Below are positions 1 through 10,088 of a stretch of 64,000 nt of DNA, in pieces. The position numbers were made by a program, and so were the translations under genes. A model generated the notes under the pieces. The model was not told the origin of the DNA and did no database searches. It was given only the letters and a program-made list of their open reading frames with translations. Source of the DNA: Asanoa ishikariensis. Lineage in GTDB: Bacteria; Actinomycetota; Actinomycetes; Mycobacteriales; Micromonosporaceae. Each line of letters opens with the position of its first letter. The stretch's first letter is position 1. The stretch lies in assembly GCF_900107455.1 (NCBI RefSeq), contig NZ_FNQB01000002.1:1054001-1118000 (forward strand), given 5' to 3'.

Positions 1-152
1 CTCTGATGGCCCAGCTCCGTGAGAAGAGCCAGCTCATCATCATCACCCACCAGAAGCGCACGATGGAGGTCGCCGACGCCCTGTACGGCGTGACCATGCG
101 CAACGGCGTCACAGAAGTGATCAGCCAACGACTCGGCGGCGAGGAGGACTGA
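1..152 (+). CDS. smc: Chromosome segregation ATPase SMC, C-terminal end (partial)
   Basis: The window opens inside this gene; reading starts at base 3 and gives the last 49 residues before TGA at 150-152. The segment holds the end of the C-terminal ATPase head, with the [17 protein letters not shown] stretch typical of bacterial SMC proteins just after the Walker B region. SMC compacts and segregates chromosomes together with ScpA and ScpB. Its stop overlaps the next start (TGATG). smc lying upstream of ftsY is the usual actinobacterial order, although here several genes separate the two. Identification rests on this short tail and the gene order. Confidence 0.9.
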   Translation, partial: LMAQLREKSQLIIITHQKRTMEVADALYGVTMRNGVTEVISQRLGGEED

Positions 153-772
153 TGCGCCCGAAGGCCACCGCGCTGCTGGTCGACCTGGACGGCACCCTGC
201 GCCGCTGGGACGCGGCCGTGATCCACGGCATCGAGGCCGCACACGACCTCAAGCCGGGCGCGCTCTACCAGGCCGCGCTCGACTGGTCGCGGCTCATGCC
301 GGCGATCATCGGCGAGATCACCCACGACGAGTGGGCCGACGTCATCGCCGCGGAGCTCGCCGACCAGACGGGCGATCCGGACCGCGCCCGGGCCGCGGTC
401 AAGGAGTGGGAGCAGTACCGGGGCTCGGTGGAGCCGGGCCTGCTCGCGCTGATCCGGGACGCCCGGGCCGCCGGCATCAAGGTCGGCCTGGCCACGAACG
501 CCACGGACCTGCTCCCGGCCGACCTGCGCACCCTGGGCCTGGTCGACGAGTTCGACGCGGTGATCAACTCCTCGGAGCTGCGCATCCCGAAGCCGGCCCC
601 CGAATACTTCGGCGCGGCCTGCCTGGCCCTGCACACGCCGCCGCGCAACGTCCTGTTCATCGACGACAGCGAACGCTTCGTCCTGGGGGCACGCGCCGCC
701 GGATTGGCCGCCTACCGCTGGACCGGCCCGGAGAACCTTCCGTACATCCGAGCGGCACTCAATCTGGCATAG
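152..772 (+). CDS. HAD-family hydrolase
   Basis: A 206-residue soluble protein of the haloacid dehalogenase superfamily, probably a small-molecule phosphatase. Motif I is VDLDGTL at residues 10-16 (nucleophile and acid Asp), motif II is the LATNAT segment near residue 115, motif III the Lys of KPAPEYF near residue 149, and motif IV is FIDDS near residue 171. The cap is a small helical insertion after motif I. The ATG overlaps the smc stop by one base, so translation is probably coupled. The substrate cannot be told from sequence. Confidence 0.9.
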   Translation: MRPKATALLVDLDGTLRRWDAAVIHGIEAAHDLKPGALYQAALDWSRLMPAIIGEITHDEWADVIAAELADQTGDPDRARAAVKEWEQYRGSVEPGLLALIRDARAAGIKVGLATNATDLLPADLRTLGLVDEFDAVINSSELRIPKPAPEYFGAACLALHTPPRNVLFIDDSERFVLGARAAGLAAYRWTGPENLPYIRAALNLA

Positions 773-773
773 C

Positions 774-801
774 GAATGGCATGCGATCATGCATGCCATT
801 C
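774..801 (+). promoter_or_regulatory. Inverted repeat, probable toxin-antitoxin operator
   Basis: Perfect 11-bp arms GAATGGCATGC and GCATGCCATTC surround a 6-base spacer, ending 15 bases before the antitoxin ATG. Toxin-antitoxin pairs commonly repress their own promoter through such palindromes. The assignment as operator is inferred from position. Confidence 0.6.
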
Positions 802-816
802 ACTACCATCATCGAT

Positions 817-1095
817 ATGGGCAAGACCACGATCAGCGTCGAATCTCGCACCCGTGACCGACTAGCGGCGTGGGCAGCCCGACATGGTCGCCCAATGGGG
901 GAGGAGATTGAGGTGTTGCTGGACATTGCTGAGCGCAATGAGTTCTGGGAGAAGGTTTCGATCGGCTATGCCGGCGGCTATGCCGGCGGCGACGATGATG
1001 AGTTCCCCGAGTATGCCGACCTACCGGCCGTCGGTCCGTTCCCGACGCCGCCGGAGATGATCGACGACATTCCGTCGACCGTGCATGACCGGTGA
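817..1095 (+). CDS. MazE-like antitoxin, ribbon-helix-helix type
   Basis: A 92-residue acidic protein. Its N-terminus (TTISVESRTRDRLAAWAARHG, about residues 4-24) fits a ribbon-helix-helix DNA-binding fold, and the C-terminal half is acidic and Pro-rich, as expected of a flexible toxin-neutralising tail. Residues near 51-58 repeat YAGG twice. ATG 817 was chosen because the palindrome at 774-801 would otherwise be coding; in-frame starts at 781 and 793 are possible. The stop overlaps the toxin GTG by four bases (GTGA), so the two are translationally coupled. The function is inferred mainly from the MazF-like partner. Confidence 0.8.
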   Translation: MGKTTISVESRTRDRLAAWAARHGRPMGEEIEVLLDIAERNEFWEKVSIGYAGGYAGGDDDEFPEYADLPAVGPFPTPPEMIDDIPSTVHDR

Positions 1096-1436
1096 GGGCG
1101 GGCACCCTCTACATCGCCGACCTCGGCGAACGACACATCCGCGGCGCGGAGCAGGTCGGGCGGCGTCCCGTCCTGATCGTCCACAGTCATGACTACGCGC
1201 GCATTCCCAACCTGGCGCTGATCTGCCCACTGACCTCGACCAACCGCGGCGTCCCGAATCACGTGCCGCTGGTCCCGGACGCGGAAAACGGCCTGCGTAC
1301 CCCCTGCTTTGTGATGACCGAGCAGATCCGGGCCATTGATCTGGGCTACCTACACCGGCAGGTCGGCCGCATCGGAAATGCCGTGCTCGCCGAGGTCTTG
1401 ACCATCCTCACCGAGCGGCTGATCGCTCGGCGCTGA
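1092..1436 (+). CDS. MazF/PemK-type mRNA interferase toxin
   Basis: A 114-residue protein of the PemK/MazF family, endoribonucleases that cut mRNA when the antitoxin is lost. Family features are the N-terminal GTLYIADLG strand, the GRRPVLIVHSHDY segment with the conserved basic residue before PV-hydrophobic strands, the ICPLTST strand, and the VMTEQIRAID segment near residue 75. Length is normal for the family and no frameshift is seen, so the module looks intact. The GTG start overlaps the antitoxin stop. Confidence 0.88.
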   Translation: MRAGTLYIADLGERHIRGAEQVGRRPVLIVHSHDYARIPNLALICPLTSTNRGVPNHVPLVPDAENGLRTPCFVMTEQIRAIDLGYLHRQVGRIGNAVLAEVLTILTERLIARR

Positions 1437-1442
1437 GCCAGG

Positions 1443-1958
1443 TCAGTCGCCGGTTTTGCCGTCCAGGCGCTCGCGGAGCAGGTCCGCGTGGCCGTTGTGG
1501 CGGGCGTACTCCTCGATCATGTGGGTGTAGACCCAGCGCAGGTTGATCGTGCGGCCGCGGGTCGTGTCGAAGGTGTGGTCCAGCGACAGATCGGCCGCCA
1601 GGGCGTCGGCCTTGGCGCACTCCTCGCGGAACGTCGCGAAGTCCGCCTCGGCCGACTCCGCGGTGCCGTCGTTGAAGTCGCCGTCCAGGTTGTCGTCGCT
1701 GTAGTAGAGGTCCTCGTGCGGCGCGCCGGCCGCGCGGTGGAACCAGCTTCGTTCGACGGCGGCCATGTGCCGCACCAGGCCGAGCAGGCTCAGCGTCGAC
1801 GGCTCGACCGTCTGCCGGGTCAACTCCTCCGCGCCCAGCCCTCGGCACTTCCAGAGCAGCGTGTCGCGGTGCCAGTCGAGCCAGCCTTGCAACATCTCGC
1901 GCTCGTCGGCGACGTAGGGCTCGTTGCGGCGGTCGATATCAGGGGCGATCCAGGTCAT
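1443..1958 (-). CDS. DinB-family (DUF664) protein
   Basis: A 171-residue all-helical protein of the DinB/YfiT superfamily, DUF664 branch. Actinobacterial members are often mycothiol-dependent, metal-binding transferases. Candidate metal ligands are the His of LVRHMAAVE near residue 64 and the late histidines in YTHMIEEYARHNGHADLL (residues about 144-160). The N-terminus MTWIAPDIDRR is typical of DUF664. It is convergent with the toxin gene and lies 7 bases downstream of the PhoD-like gene on the same strand, so the two may be co-transcribed. The substrate is unknown. Confidence 0.87.
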   Translation of the reverse strand: MTWIAPDIDRRNEPYVADEREMLQGWLDWHRDTLLWKCRGLGAEELTRQTVEPSTLSLLGLVRHMAAVERSWFHRAAGAPHEDLYYSDDNLDGDFNDGTAESAEADFATFREECAKADALAADLSLDHTFDTTRGRTINLRWVYTHMIEEYARHNGHADLLRERLDGKTGD

Positions 1959-1965
1959 CGGGGCA

Positions 1966-3744
1966 TCATGCCGGTTCGTTCGCCGGGACGCCGCCCGGTT
2001 TCTGCGCCGGCACCGGGGGCTGCTGCTCTGCCGGCTCGGTCAAGGGCAGCGACGCGACCCGGGTGAGGACGCCGTCCGGTCGGGTGCCTTCGATGGTGAC
2101 CGCGGCCGACAGCCCGGATAGGGACAGCGTGCTGACCGCGTTGCCGAAGTACGGGCCGGCCAGCTTGCGCCAGCCAATGCTGTTCTTGCGTACCCGCGCC
2201 GTCTTGGCCAGCGCGCGGACCAGCGTCGACGGGCCCCGCCACCAACCGAGCGTCATCACCGGCTTCATCACGGCCGGCACCGCGTTGTGGATCGGCGAGC
2301 AGGTCAACTGGTGCACCGGCGTGCTCACCTCGCGGTCACGGAAGCGGACCCGGGCCACATAGGAATGGTGTACGTCGCCGGAGAGCACGCTGATCGACGC
2401 CGGTGCCGGATAGGCCGGGCCGGCGCCGACCCGCTCGTTGCCTGACGTCCGCGGGCCGGAGCCGATCCGGGCGAACAGCTCGGCCAGGTCCTCGAACGAA
2501 CGCTGGAAAGCCGCCCAGTGCTCCAGGTCGACCGCGCGGCGCAGCCGCTCGGCGCCGGCAGCCACGAAGCCGCGGTCCGACGCGGCCAGCCGCTCGTTCC
2601 AGGCTTCCAGGTGGTGGATGCCGTGCGGCAGCAGCCATGGCAGCGACGAGCCGACCACCAGGTGGTCGTAGTCGCCGTGGGCCTGGTCGAGGAACCACGA
2701 CCACTCGCCGGGCGGCAGCATCGCCCGGTGGTCCGGGTCGAGCACCCGGCTGCACCGGTTGTCGAGCACGACCAGCCGGGTCCGGCCGAGATCGACGCGG
2801 TAGGACCACTGGTACTGCGTCGCCCGCCAGCGCTCGGTGTCGTGCGCCGCGTCGGCCTCGCGGTCGACCCGCTGGCCGAAATCGCGCAGGATCTCGGTCG
2901 CGTCGTCGGAACCGACCACCTTCGGGTAGAGCGCGTCGGCGGCCAGCTCGTCCGGGTGGAGGTTGCCCAGGTGCTGGTAGACCCAGTAGGAGGCCAGGCC
3001 GCTGGTGATCCGCTCGCCCCACCAGGGCTGCTCCCTGGCCGCCACCCGCCAGGAGGCCGAGGAGTTCCAGTCGTCGATGATCTCGTGGTCGTCGAAGATC
3101 ATCACGCTCGGCACGGTGGACAGCAGCCAGCGGATCTCCGGGTCGCGCCACGACTCCAGGTAGAGCTGGGTGTACTCGTGGAACGTGACGACCTGGTGCG
3201 GCGGCGCGTCGGTCAGCTTGGCCTTGCGCCGCTTGCGCTGCTTGCGGAGGAACCGGCGTACCTCCTTGGAGGTCATGTCGGCATAGACCTGGTCGCCGAG
3301 CAGCACCAGCAGGTCGGGTCGGACACCCTCGTCGGCCATCAGCCGGCGGGCGAACGCGTCGAGCGCGTCCGGGGGAAGTTTGTGCCCGGTCGAGCGCGGT
3401 GTCGCCTCCCGGCACGATCCGAAGACCAACTTGACCGGCTGGCCGCCGTCGTCACCCATGCGGGTGCGGATCACACTCCGGGGGTACGCGGAGTCGGGCT
3501 CCGGCCACACCTTCTCCTCGTCGACGAACACCTCGTACGGGGTGACCGCGTCCGCCGGCAGCCCCTCGACGACGACCAGGGCGTAGTGGTGGTCGAAGGC
3601 GGTGAAGGTGTGTGCCCTACCTTCCGCACCTCCCTCCGCACGCACTGTGACGACAGCAGGCGTCGCCGTCTCGACCCAGATCGTGGCCCGGGTGTCGACG
3701 ACCCGGCGGAGCACCGGACCGATCAGCAGACGTGCGGTCGACAT
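1966..3744 (-). CDS. PhoD-like alkaline phosphatase/phosphodiesterase
   Basis: A 592-residue protein with an N-terminal beta-sandwich region (about 1-100) followed by a PhoD-type metallophosphatase domain. Metal-site motifs are VFGSCREAT near residue 108, LLGDQVYAD near 148, FDDHEIIDDWN near 215 and LSGDVHHSYV near 457. Classical PhoD enzymes carry a twin-arginine signal peptide and act outside the cell; none is present here, because the protein begins directly with the beta-sandwich, so it is probably cytoplasmic. The C-terminal 25 residues are Pro/Gln-rich and likely disordered. No PHO box was recognised in the 136-base gap to ftsY. Confidence 0.9.
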   Translation of the reverse strand: MSTARLLIGPVLRRVVDTRATIWVETATPAVVTVRAEGGAEGRAHTFTAFDHHYALVVVEGLPADAVTPYEVFVDEEKVWPEPDSAYPRSVIRTRMGDDGGQPVKLVFGSCREATPRSTGHKLPPDALDAFARRLMADEGVRPDLLVLLGDQVYADMTSKEVRRFLRKQRKRRKAKLTDAPPHQVVTFHEYTQLYLESWRDPEIRWLLSTVPSVMIFDDHEIIDDWNSSASWRVAAREQPWWGERITSGLASYWVYQHLGNLHPDELAADALYPKVVGSDDATEILRDFGQRVDREADAAHDTERWRATQYQWSYRVDLGRTRLVVLDNRCSRVLDPDHRAMLPPGEWSWFLDQAHGDYDHLVVGSSLPWLLPHGIHHLEAWNERLAASDRGFVAAGAERLRRAVDLEHWAAFQRSFEDLAELFARIGSGPRTSGNERVGAGPAYPAPASISVLSGDVHHSYVARVRFRDREVSTPVHQLTCSPIHNAVPAVMKPVMTLGWWRGPSTLVRALAKTARVRKNSIGWRKLAGPYFGNAVSTLSLSGLSAAVTIEGTRPDGVLTRVASLPLTEPAEQQPPVPAQKPGGVPANEPA

Positions 3745-3880
3745 GCGTTTCCTACCTCCAGGACGGGTGAGTGGCCGGGACCATCCTTTCTACCCAGGGT
3801 GCCCCGGCGCCATAGTCGAAGGCGCGACACCTCACACCGGCCGCCGCATGGGTCCGCGCGCGGCATGTCAGGATTTCGGT

Positions 3881-5026
3881 ATGGAATACGTGATCCTCGG
3901 AATCGTCCTGGCCGGCGTGCTGCTGCTCGCCGGGGTTGGCCTGCTCGTGCCCCGGATTCGCCGCCGGGCCGTGCCGCCGGCCCCGCCACGCCCGACCGGA
4001 GCGCCCGAGGAGCCCGCCGAGGAGGCCGGTGGTGTCGGCATTCTGGCACCCGAACGCCCGACCGAGGCGCCCGAAGCACCCGCGCCTCCCACGATCGAGA
4101 CCCCGGCACCCACCGCCGGGCGGCTGGTCCGGCTGCGCGGGCGGCTCTCCCGCTCGCAGAACGTGTTCGGCAAGGGCCTGCTGTCCGTGCTCTCCCGGGA
4201 CCGGCTCGACGACGACGCCTGGGAGGAGATCGAAGACAGCCTGATCGGCGCGGACGTCGGCGTCGAGGCCACCGGGGAGATCGTCGGACGGCTCCGGGAC
4301 CGGGTCAAGGTGCTCGGCACCCGCACGCCGGCCGAGCTGCGGGCGCTGCTGTCGGCCGAGCTCGTCGAGGCGCTCGATCCCACGTTGGATCGCTCGCTCA
4401 AGGTCGGCGGCAAGCCCTCGGTGCTGATGGTCGTCGGCGTCAACGGCTCCGGCAAGACCACCACCTGCGGCAAGATCGCCCGGGTGCTGATCGCCGACGG
4501 GCACACCGTGCTGCTGGGTGCCGCCGACACCTTCCGGGCCGCCGCCGCCGAGCAGTTGACCACCTGGGCCGGTCGGGTGGGCGCCGAGGTGGTCCGCGGC
4601 GCCGAGGGTGCCGACCCGGCCAGCGTCGCGTTCGACGCGGTCAAGAAGGGCGTCGACACGGGCGTCGACACCGTGCTGATCGACACCGCCGGCCGCCTGC
4701 AGAACAAGGTCGGCCTGATGGACGAGCTGAGCAAGGTCAAGCGGGTGGTCGAGAAGCACGGCCCCGTCGACGAGACGTTGCTGGTGCTCGACGCCACCAC
4801 CGGCCAGAACGGCCTGGAGCAGGCGCGGGTGTTCACCGAGGTGGTCGACGTGACCGGCGTGGTGCTGACCAAGCTCGATGGCACAGCCAAGGGCGGTATC
4901 GTGATCGCCGTGCAGCGCAAGCTGGGGATTCCGGTCAAACTGGTGGGCCTCGGCGAAGGTCCCGACGACCTGGCGCCGTTCGAGCCGGCCGCCTTCGTCG
5001 ACGCGCTTGTTGGCACGGACGCGTAA
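3881..5026 (+). CDS. ftsY: Signal recognition particle receptor FtsY
   Basis: A 381-residue SRP receptor GTPase. It has an N-terminal membrane segment (residues 4-25), an acidic Pro/Ala-rich linker to about 80, the helical N domain to about 165 and the G domain after that. GTPase motifs are GVNGSGKTT near residue 187, DTFRAAA near 215, DTAGR near 267 and TKLDGTAKGG near 330. It docks SRP-bound ribosomes to the membrane, partnering with Ffh encoded at 15550. The single N-terminal helix is typical of actinobacterial FtsY. ATG 3881 was chosen because it starts directly at the membrane segment. Confidence 0.97.
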   Translation: MEYVILGIVLAGVLLLAGVGLLVPRIRRRAVPPAPPRPTGAPEEPAEEAGGVGILAPERPTEAPEAPAPPTIETPAPTAGRLVRLRGRLSRSQNVFGKGLLSVLSRDRLDDDAWEEIEDSLIGADVGVEATGEIVGRLRDRVKVLGTRTPAELRALLSAELVEALDPTLDRSLKVGGKPSVLMVVGVNGSGKTTTCGKIARVLIADGHTVLLGAADTFRAAAAEQLTTWAGRVGAEVVRGAEGADPASVAFDAVKKGVDTGVDTVLIDTAGRLQNKVGLMDELSKVKRVVEKHGPVDETLLVLDATTGQNGLEQARVFTEVVDVTGVVLTKLDGTAKGGIVIAVQRKLGIPVKLVGLGEGPDDLAPFEPAAFVDALVGTDA

Positions 5027-5074
5027 CCTCGGGTGACCTACCAGCCGCAGGCCTCCGGACTCGGGAGACCGTAC

Positions 5075-5863
5075 GTGACGCAGCAGGAAGTTCCCCTGCG
5101 TGGGGGAAACGTCAGCACCGTCGTGCGGGTCGGCGACACCGTCCGGCGCAACGCCGGGCCGTGGACCCCGTCCGTGCATGCCCTGCTGCGTCATCTGGAA
5201 TATGTCGGTTTTACCGGGTCACCCAAGGTGCTCGGCATGGACGAGCGCAACCGTGAGGTGCTCTCGTACCTCGAAGGGGAGTGCGGCGAGTACCCGCTGG
5301 CCCCGCACTGGGTGACCGACGAGGCGCTGATCACGGTCGCGACGATGCTGCGGATGTTCCACGACGCGCAGTACGGCTTCGCGCCGGAGCGCAACGCGGT
5401 CTGGCGCTCGTTCGGCCCGCCGCCGCCGGACACCGAGGTGATCTGCCACCACGACGCCGCGCCGCACAACGTCATCTGGCGCCCGGACGGCACGCTCGCC
5501 CTGATCGACTTCGACTTGGCCTCGCCCGGCGCGCGGATCTACGACGTCGCCTACGCGGCCTGGACCTGGGTGCCGCTGTTCTCCGACCGCGACTCCTACA
5601 CGCTCGGCTGGAAGCGGCCCAACCGGCCGCAGCGGCTTCGGATGTTCGCCGACGCGTACGGGCTGATCCCGCGCGACCGGCACCGGCTGGTGCGCACGAT
5701 CCGCAAGCGGATCGTCGACCACGTGGAGGGCATCCGCCGGATGGCGGCCGCGGGCGACCCGGCGTTCGTCCGGATCGTGCACAAGGGTCACCTTCGTCGC
5801 CCGATGCGTGATCTTCGCCTGCTCGACTACGAACGCCACACCTTGGAATACGCACTGCGCTAA
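5075..5863 (+). CDS. Aminoglycoside phosphotransferase-like kinase
   Basis: A 262-residue protein of the APH/choline-kinase fold. The catalytic loop is HHDAAPHNV (about residues 129-137) and the metal-binding motif is LIDFDLASPG just after it. The N-terminal phosphate loop resembles degenerate family members. The GTG at 5075 was chosen over an in-frame GTG at 5033 because GGGAGA lies six bases upstream. It sits between ftsY and the amtB operon. The family covers antibiotic kinases, homoserine and choline kinases and many orphans, so no substrate is assigned. Confidence 0.85.
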   Translation: MTQQEVPLRGGNVSTVVRVGDTVRRNAGPWTPSVHALLRHLEYVGFTGSPKVLGMDERNREVLSYLEGECGEYPLAPHWVTDEALITVATMLRMFHDAQYGFAPERNAVWRSFGPPPPDTEVICHHDAAPHNVIWRPDGTLALIDFDLASPGARIYDVAYAAWTWVPLFSDRDSYTLGWKRPNRPQRLRMFADAYGLIPRDRHRLVRTIRKRIVDHVEGIRRMAAAGDPAFVRIVHKGHLRRPMRDLRLLDYERHTLEYALR

Positions 5864-5874
5864 GTGCGGGTTTC

Positions 5875-5911
5875 TTCACACGTACGAAACAACCCGTCAC
5901 GACGCGGTAAC
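5875..5911 (+). promoter_or_regulatory. Candidate GlnR box upstream of amtB
   Basis: Four half-sites follow each other: TTCAC (5875), GAAAC (5886), GTCAC (5896) and GTAAC (5907). Spacings are 6, 5 and 6 bases. The actinobacterial GlnR consensus alternates GTNAC and GAAAC with 6-base spacers, so one spacer is a base short. The site lies 110-146 bases before amtB, a classic GlnR target in Streptomyces and Mycobacterium. Confidence 0.65.
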
Positions 5912-6020
5912 CGACTCGCGACCTTGCGCGAAACAGCGGCCCGGGAAGCTTCCCCCGAACCGGCTGTCGGGCAGCGCTGCTCTGCCTGCCGGGGGGAGGA
6001 ATCTACCGAGAGGAGGCGGC

Positions 6021-7759
<1,739 letters not shown>

Positions 7760-7764
7760 GTGGC

Positions 7765-10011
7765 ATGACGACGACCGGGGGATCGACGCCAGTTTCGACT
7801 GGAGTCGGTCCCCCGGTCATTCCTGTCGGGATCGGGGCGGCTGCTCGGTCGGCTCGCGCGGCCGTTCTGGACGCGTGGCTGCGGGAGTTGTTTCCCGCCT
7901 CGGCTTCCGGCGTGGCGCTCGTGGCCGTTGGTGGCCTCGGGCGTCGTGAGTGCGCTCCGCACGGCGACCTCGACCTGGTGCTCCTGCACGCGGGCGTGCC
8001 CGGGATGGACGAGTTGGCCGCGTCCCTCTGGTATCCGATCTGGGACGCCAAGCTCGGCCTCGACCATTCTGTGCGCACGCTGCCCGAGGCGCTGTCGGTG
8101 GCGCACGACGACGTGAAGGTCGCGCTCGGACTGCTCGATGCCCGGCACATCGCCGGCGACGAGTCGCTGACCGGGCAGCTCGCCGAGGCCGCCTCCGACC
8201 AGTGGCGGCGCACGGCGATCCGGCAGTTGCCGGCGCTGCGTGCGGTCACGACCGCCCGCTGGGAGGCGCACGGCGAGCTCGCGTTCCTGTTGGAGGGCGA
8301 CCTCAAGGAGGCGGCCGGCGGGCTGCGCGACGTCGGTGTGCTGCGCGGCATCGCGCGCTCCGGCGTCACCGACGCGCTGCGGCCGGCCGTACGGGCCGCG
8401 CACCTGCGGTTGCTGGACACCCGCGACGCGCTGCACCTCGCGGTCGGCCGGCGGGTCGACCGGCTCGTCGCACAGGAACGCCTCGCGGTGGCGGGGCTGC
8501 TGGGCCTGGAAGACGGCGACGCGCTGCTGCGGCGGGTGGCGAGCGACGCCCGTACGGTCGCCAACGCGCTCGACGACGCCTGGCGGGCCGCCGACCGGGT
8601 CCGGGTGGTCCGCCGGCGCGGAGGTGACGGCAAGCCGGTGCGCCGCCCCGTCGCCCGCGATGTGGTCGAGCAGGACGGCGAGCTCGTGCTGGCCCGCACC
8701 GCGATCGGTGCCCGGCCGGACCCGTCGCTGTCGCTGCGGATCGCCGCCGCGGCCGCCACGACCCGCCTGCCCATCTCCAGGGCGACCTGCGAGTGGCTGG
8801 CCGCCTATTGCCCGCCGCTGCCCTCGCCCTGGCCCGCCTCCGCGCGGGCCGCGCTGGTCACCCTGCTCGGGGCCGGCAGCGGGCTGGTGCCGGTCTGGGA
8901 GACCTGTGACCGGTACGGGCTGGTCGACGGCTGGCTGCCGGAGTGGGCGCGGATGCGCAGCCTGCCCCAGCACAACCCGGTGCACCGGTTCACCCTCGAC
9001 CGCCACCTGGTGCAGGCGGCGGCCGAGGCGACCGGGTTCACCCGCGAGGTCGACCGGCCCGACTTGCTGTTGCTGGCTGCCTTCCTGCACGACGTCGGCA
9101 AGGGCCTGCCCGGCGACCACAGCACCGTCGGTGCCCCCGTCGCGGCCGCCGTGGCCGCCCGGATCGGGCTGCCGCCGGCCGACGTCGCGCTGATCGAGAA
9201 GCTGGTCCGGCTGCACCTGCTGCTGCCCGAGGTGGCCACCCGCCGGGACCTCTCCGACCCGAAGACGATCGCCGCTGTGGCTCTCGCGGTGGGCGACGCG
9301 ACCACCTTGGACTTGCTGCACGGGTTGGCCCGGGCCGACGCGATGGCGACGGGACCGGCCGCCTGGTCCGACTGGAAGGGCCGCCTGATCGACTCGCTCG
9401 TGCGCCTCACGCACACCGCGTTGGACACCGGCGTGCTGCCGGCCCTGCCGACACCCGACCCGGCGCTGGTGGCCGGGCCGCTGCCGGCCGTACACCTCGA
9501 CGGCGACCGGGTCGCGGTGGCCGCGGCCGACCGGCGTGGACTGCTGGCCGCGGTGGCCGGGTGCCTCGCGCTGCACCGCCTCGACGTGGTGAGCGCCGAC
9601 GTGTCCACGGTGGAGGACCGGGCGCTGGTCGAGTTCCTCACCTCCCCGCGCTACGGCGCGCCGCCTGATCCGATCGCCCTGGCCAACGACCTGCGCCGCG
9701 CCGTGGCCGGCGACGTGTCCGTGACCCAGCGGCTGCGCGGTCGAAGCCGCTCGGGCGGCTCCGGCGCACCGCCCCGGGTCGTCTGGCACCGGGACGCGGC
9801 CACCGACGCGGTCGTGCTGGAGCTTCGGGCCGCCGACTCGCCGGCGCTGCTCTACCGGGTGGCCAGCGCGCTCGACGAGGCCGGGGCGTCCGTGCGGGCG
9901 GCTCGGATCTCCACCCTGGGCGGTGACGTGGTGGACGCGTTCTACCTGGTCGGCATCGGAGCGGGGGAGCAGGCCGTGGAGGCCGCTGTGTTGGCCGCCG
10001 CCCAAGCCTGA
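7765..10011 (+). CDS. glnD: PII nucleotidyltransferase GlnD
   Basis: A 748-residue protein that adds and removes nucleotide on PII according to glutamine level. The nucleotidyltransferase motif VGGLGRRECAPHGDLDLVLL is at about residues 52-71. An HD phosphohydrolase domain follows with FLHDVGKG near residue 440. Two ACT domains lie at the C-terminus (roughly 580-650 and 670-748). In actinobacteria this enzyme usually adenylylates rather than uridylylates. It starts 5 bases after glnK, which fits one transcription unit. It is shorter than enterobacterial GlnD (about 890 residues), as is normal for this phylum. Confidence 0.94.
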   Translation: MTTTGGSTPVSTGVGPPVIPVGIGAAARSARAAVLDAWLRELFPASASGVALVAVGGLGRRECAPHGDLDLVLLHAGVPGMDELAASLWYPIWDAKLGLDHSVRTLPEALSVAHDDVKVALGLLDARHIAGDESLTGQLAEAASDQWRRTAIRQLPALRAVTTARWEAHGELAFLLEGDLKEAAGGLRDVGVLRGIARSGVTDALRPAVRAAHLRLLDTRDALHLAVGRRVDRLVAQERLAVAGLLGLEDGDALLRRVASDARTVANALDDAWRAADRVRVVRRRGGDGKPVRRPVARDVVEQDGELVLARTAIGARPDPSLSLRIAAAAATTRLPISRATCEWLAAYCPPLPSPWPASARAALVTLLGAGSGLVPVWETCDRYGLVDGWLPEWARMRSLPQHNPVHRFTLDRHLVQAAAEATGFTREVDRPDLLLLAAFLHDVGKGLPGDHSTVGAPVAAAVAARIGLPPADVALIEKLVRLHLLLPEVATRRDLSDPKTIAAVALAVGDATTLDLLHGLARADAMATGPAAWSDWKGRLIDSLVRLTHTALDTGVLPALPTPDPALVAGPLPAVHLDGDRVAVAAADRRGLLAAVAGCLALHRLDVVSADVSTVEDRALVEFLTSPRYGAPPDPIALANDLRRAVAGDVSVTQRLRGRSRSGGSGAPPRVVWHRDAATDAVVLELRAADSPALLYRVASALDEAGASVRAARISTLGGDVVDAFYLVGIGAGEQAVEAAVLAAAQA

Positions 10012-10088
10012 TCTACGTTCCCGGGCGTACGCCGGCTGCCGCTCTGGCGCGGACGCGGTTCTGCCGGGCGCCGGGCAGCGTATGGGGC

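Noticed and set aside
2518-5256. Very long open frame (912 codons) across the phosphatase and ftsY region, and similar long frames opposite glnD (7525-10005) and ffh (15361-17157)
   Set aside because: They are shadows of real genes in GC-rich DNA; composition is biased, there is no ribosome site, and the opposite or overlapping frame encodes a recognisable family.
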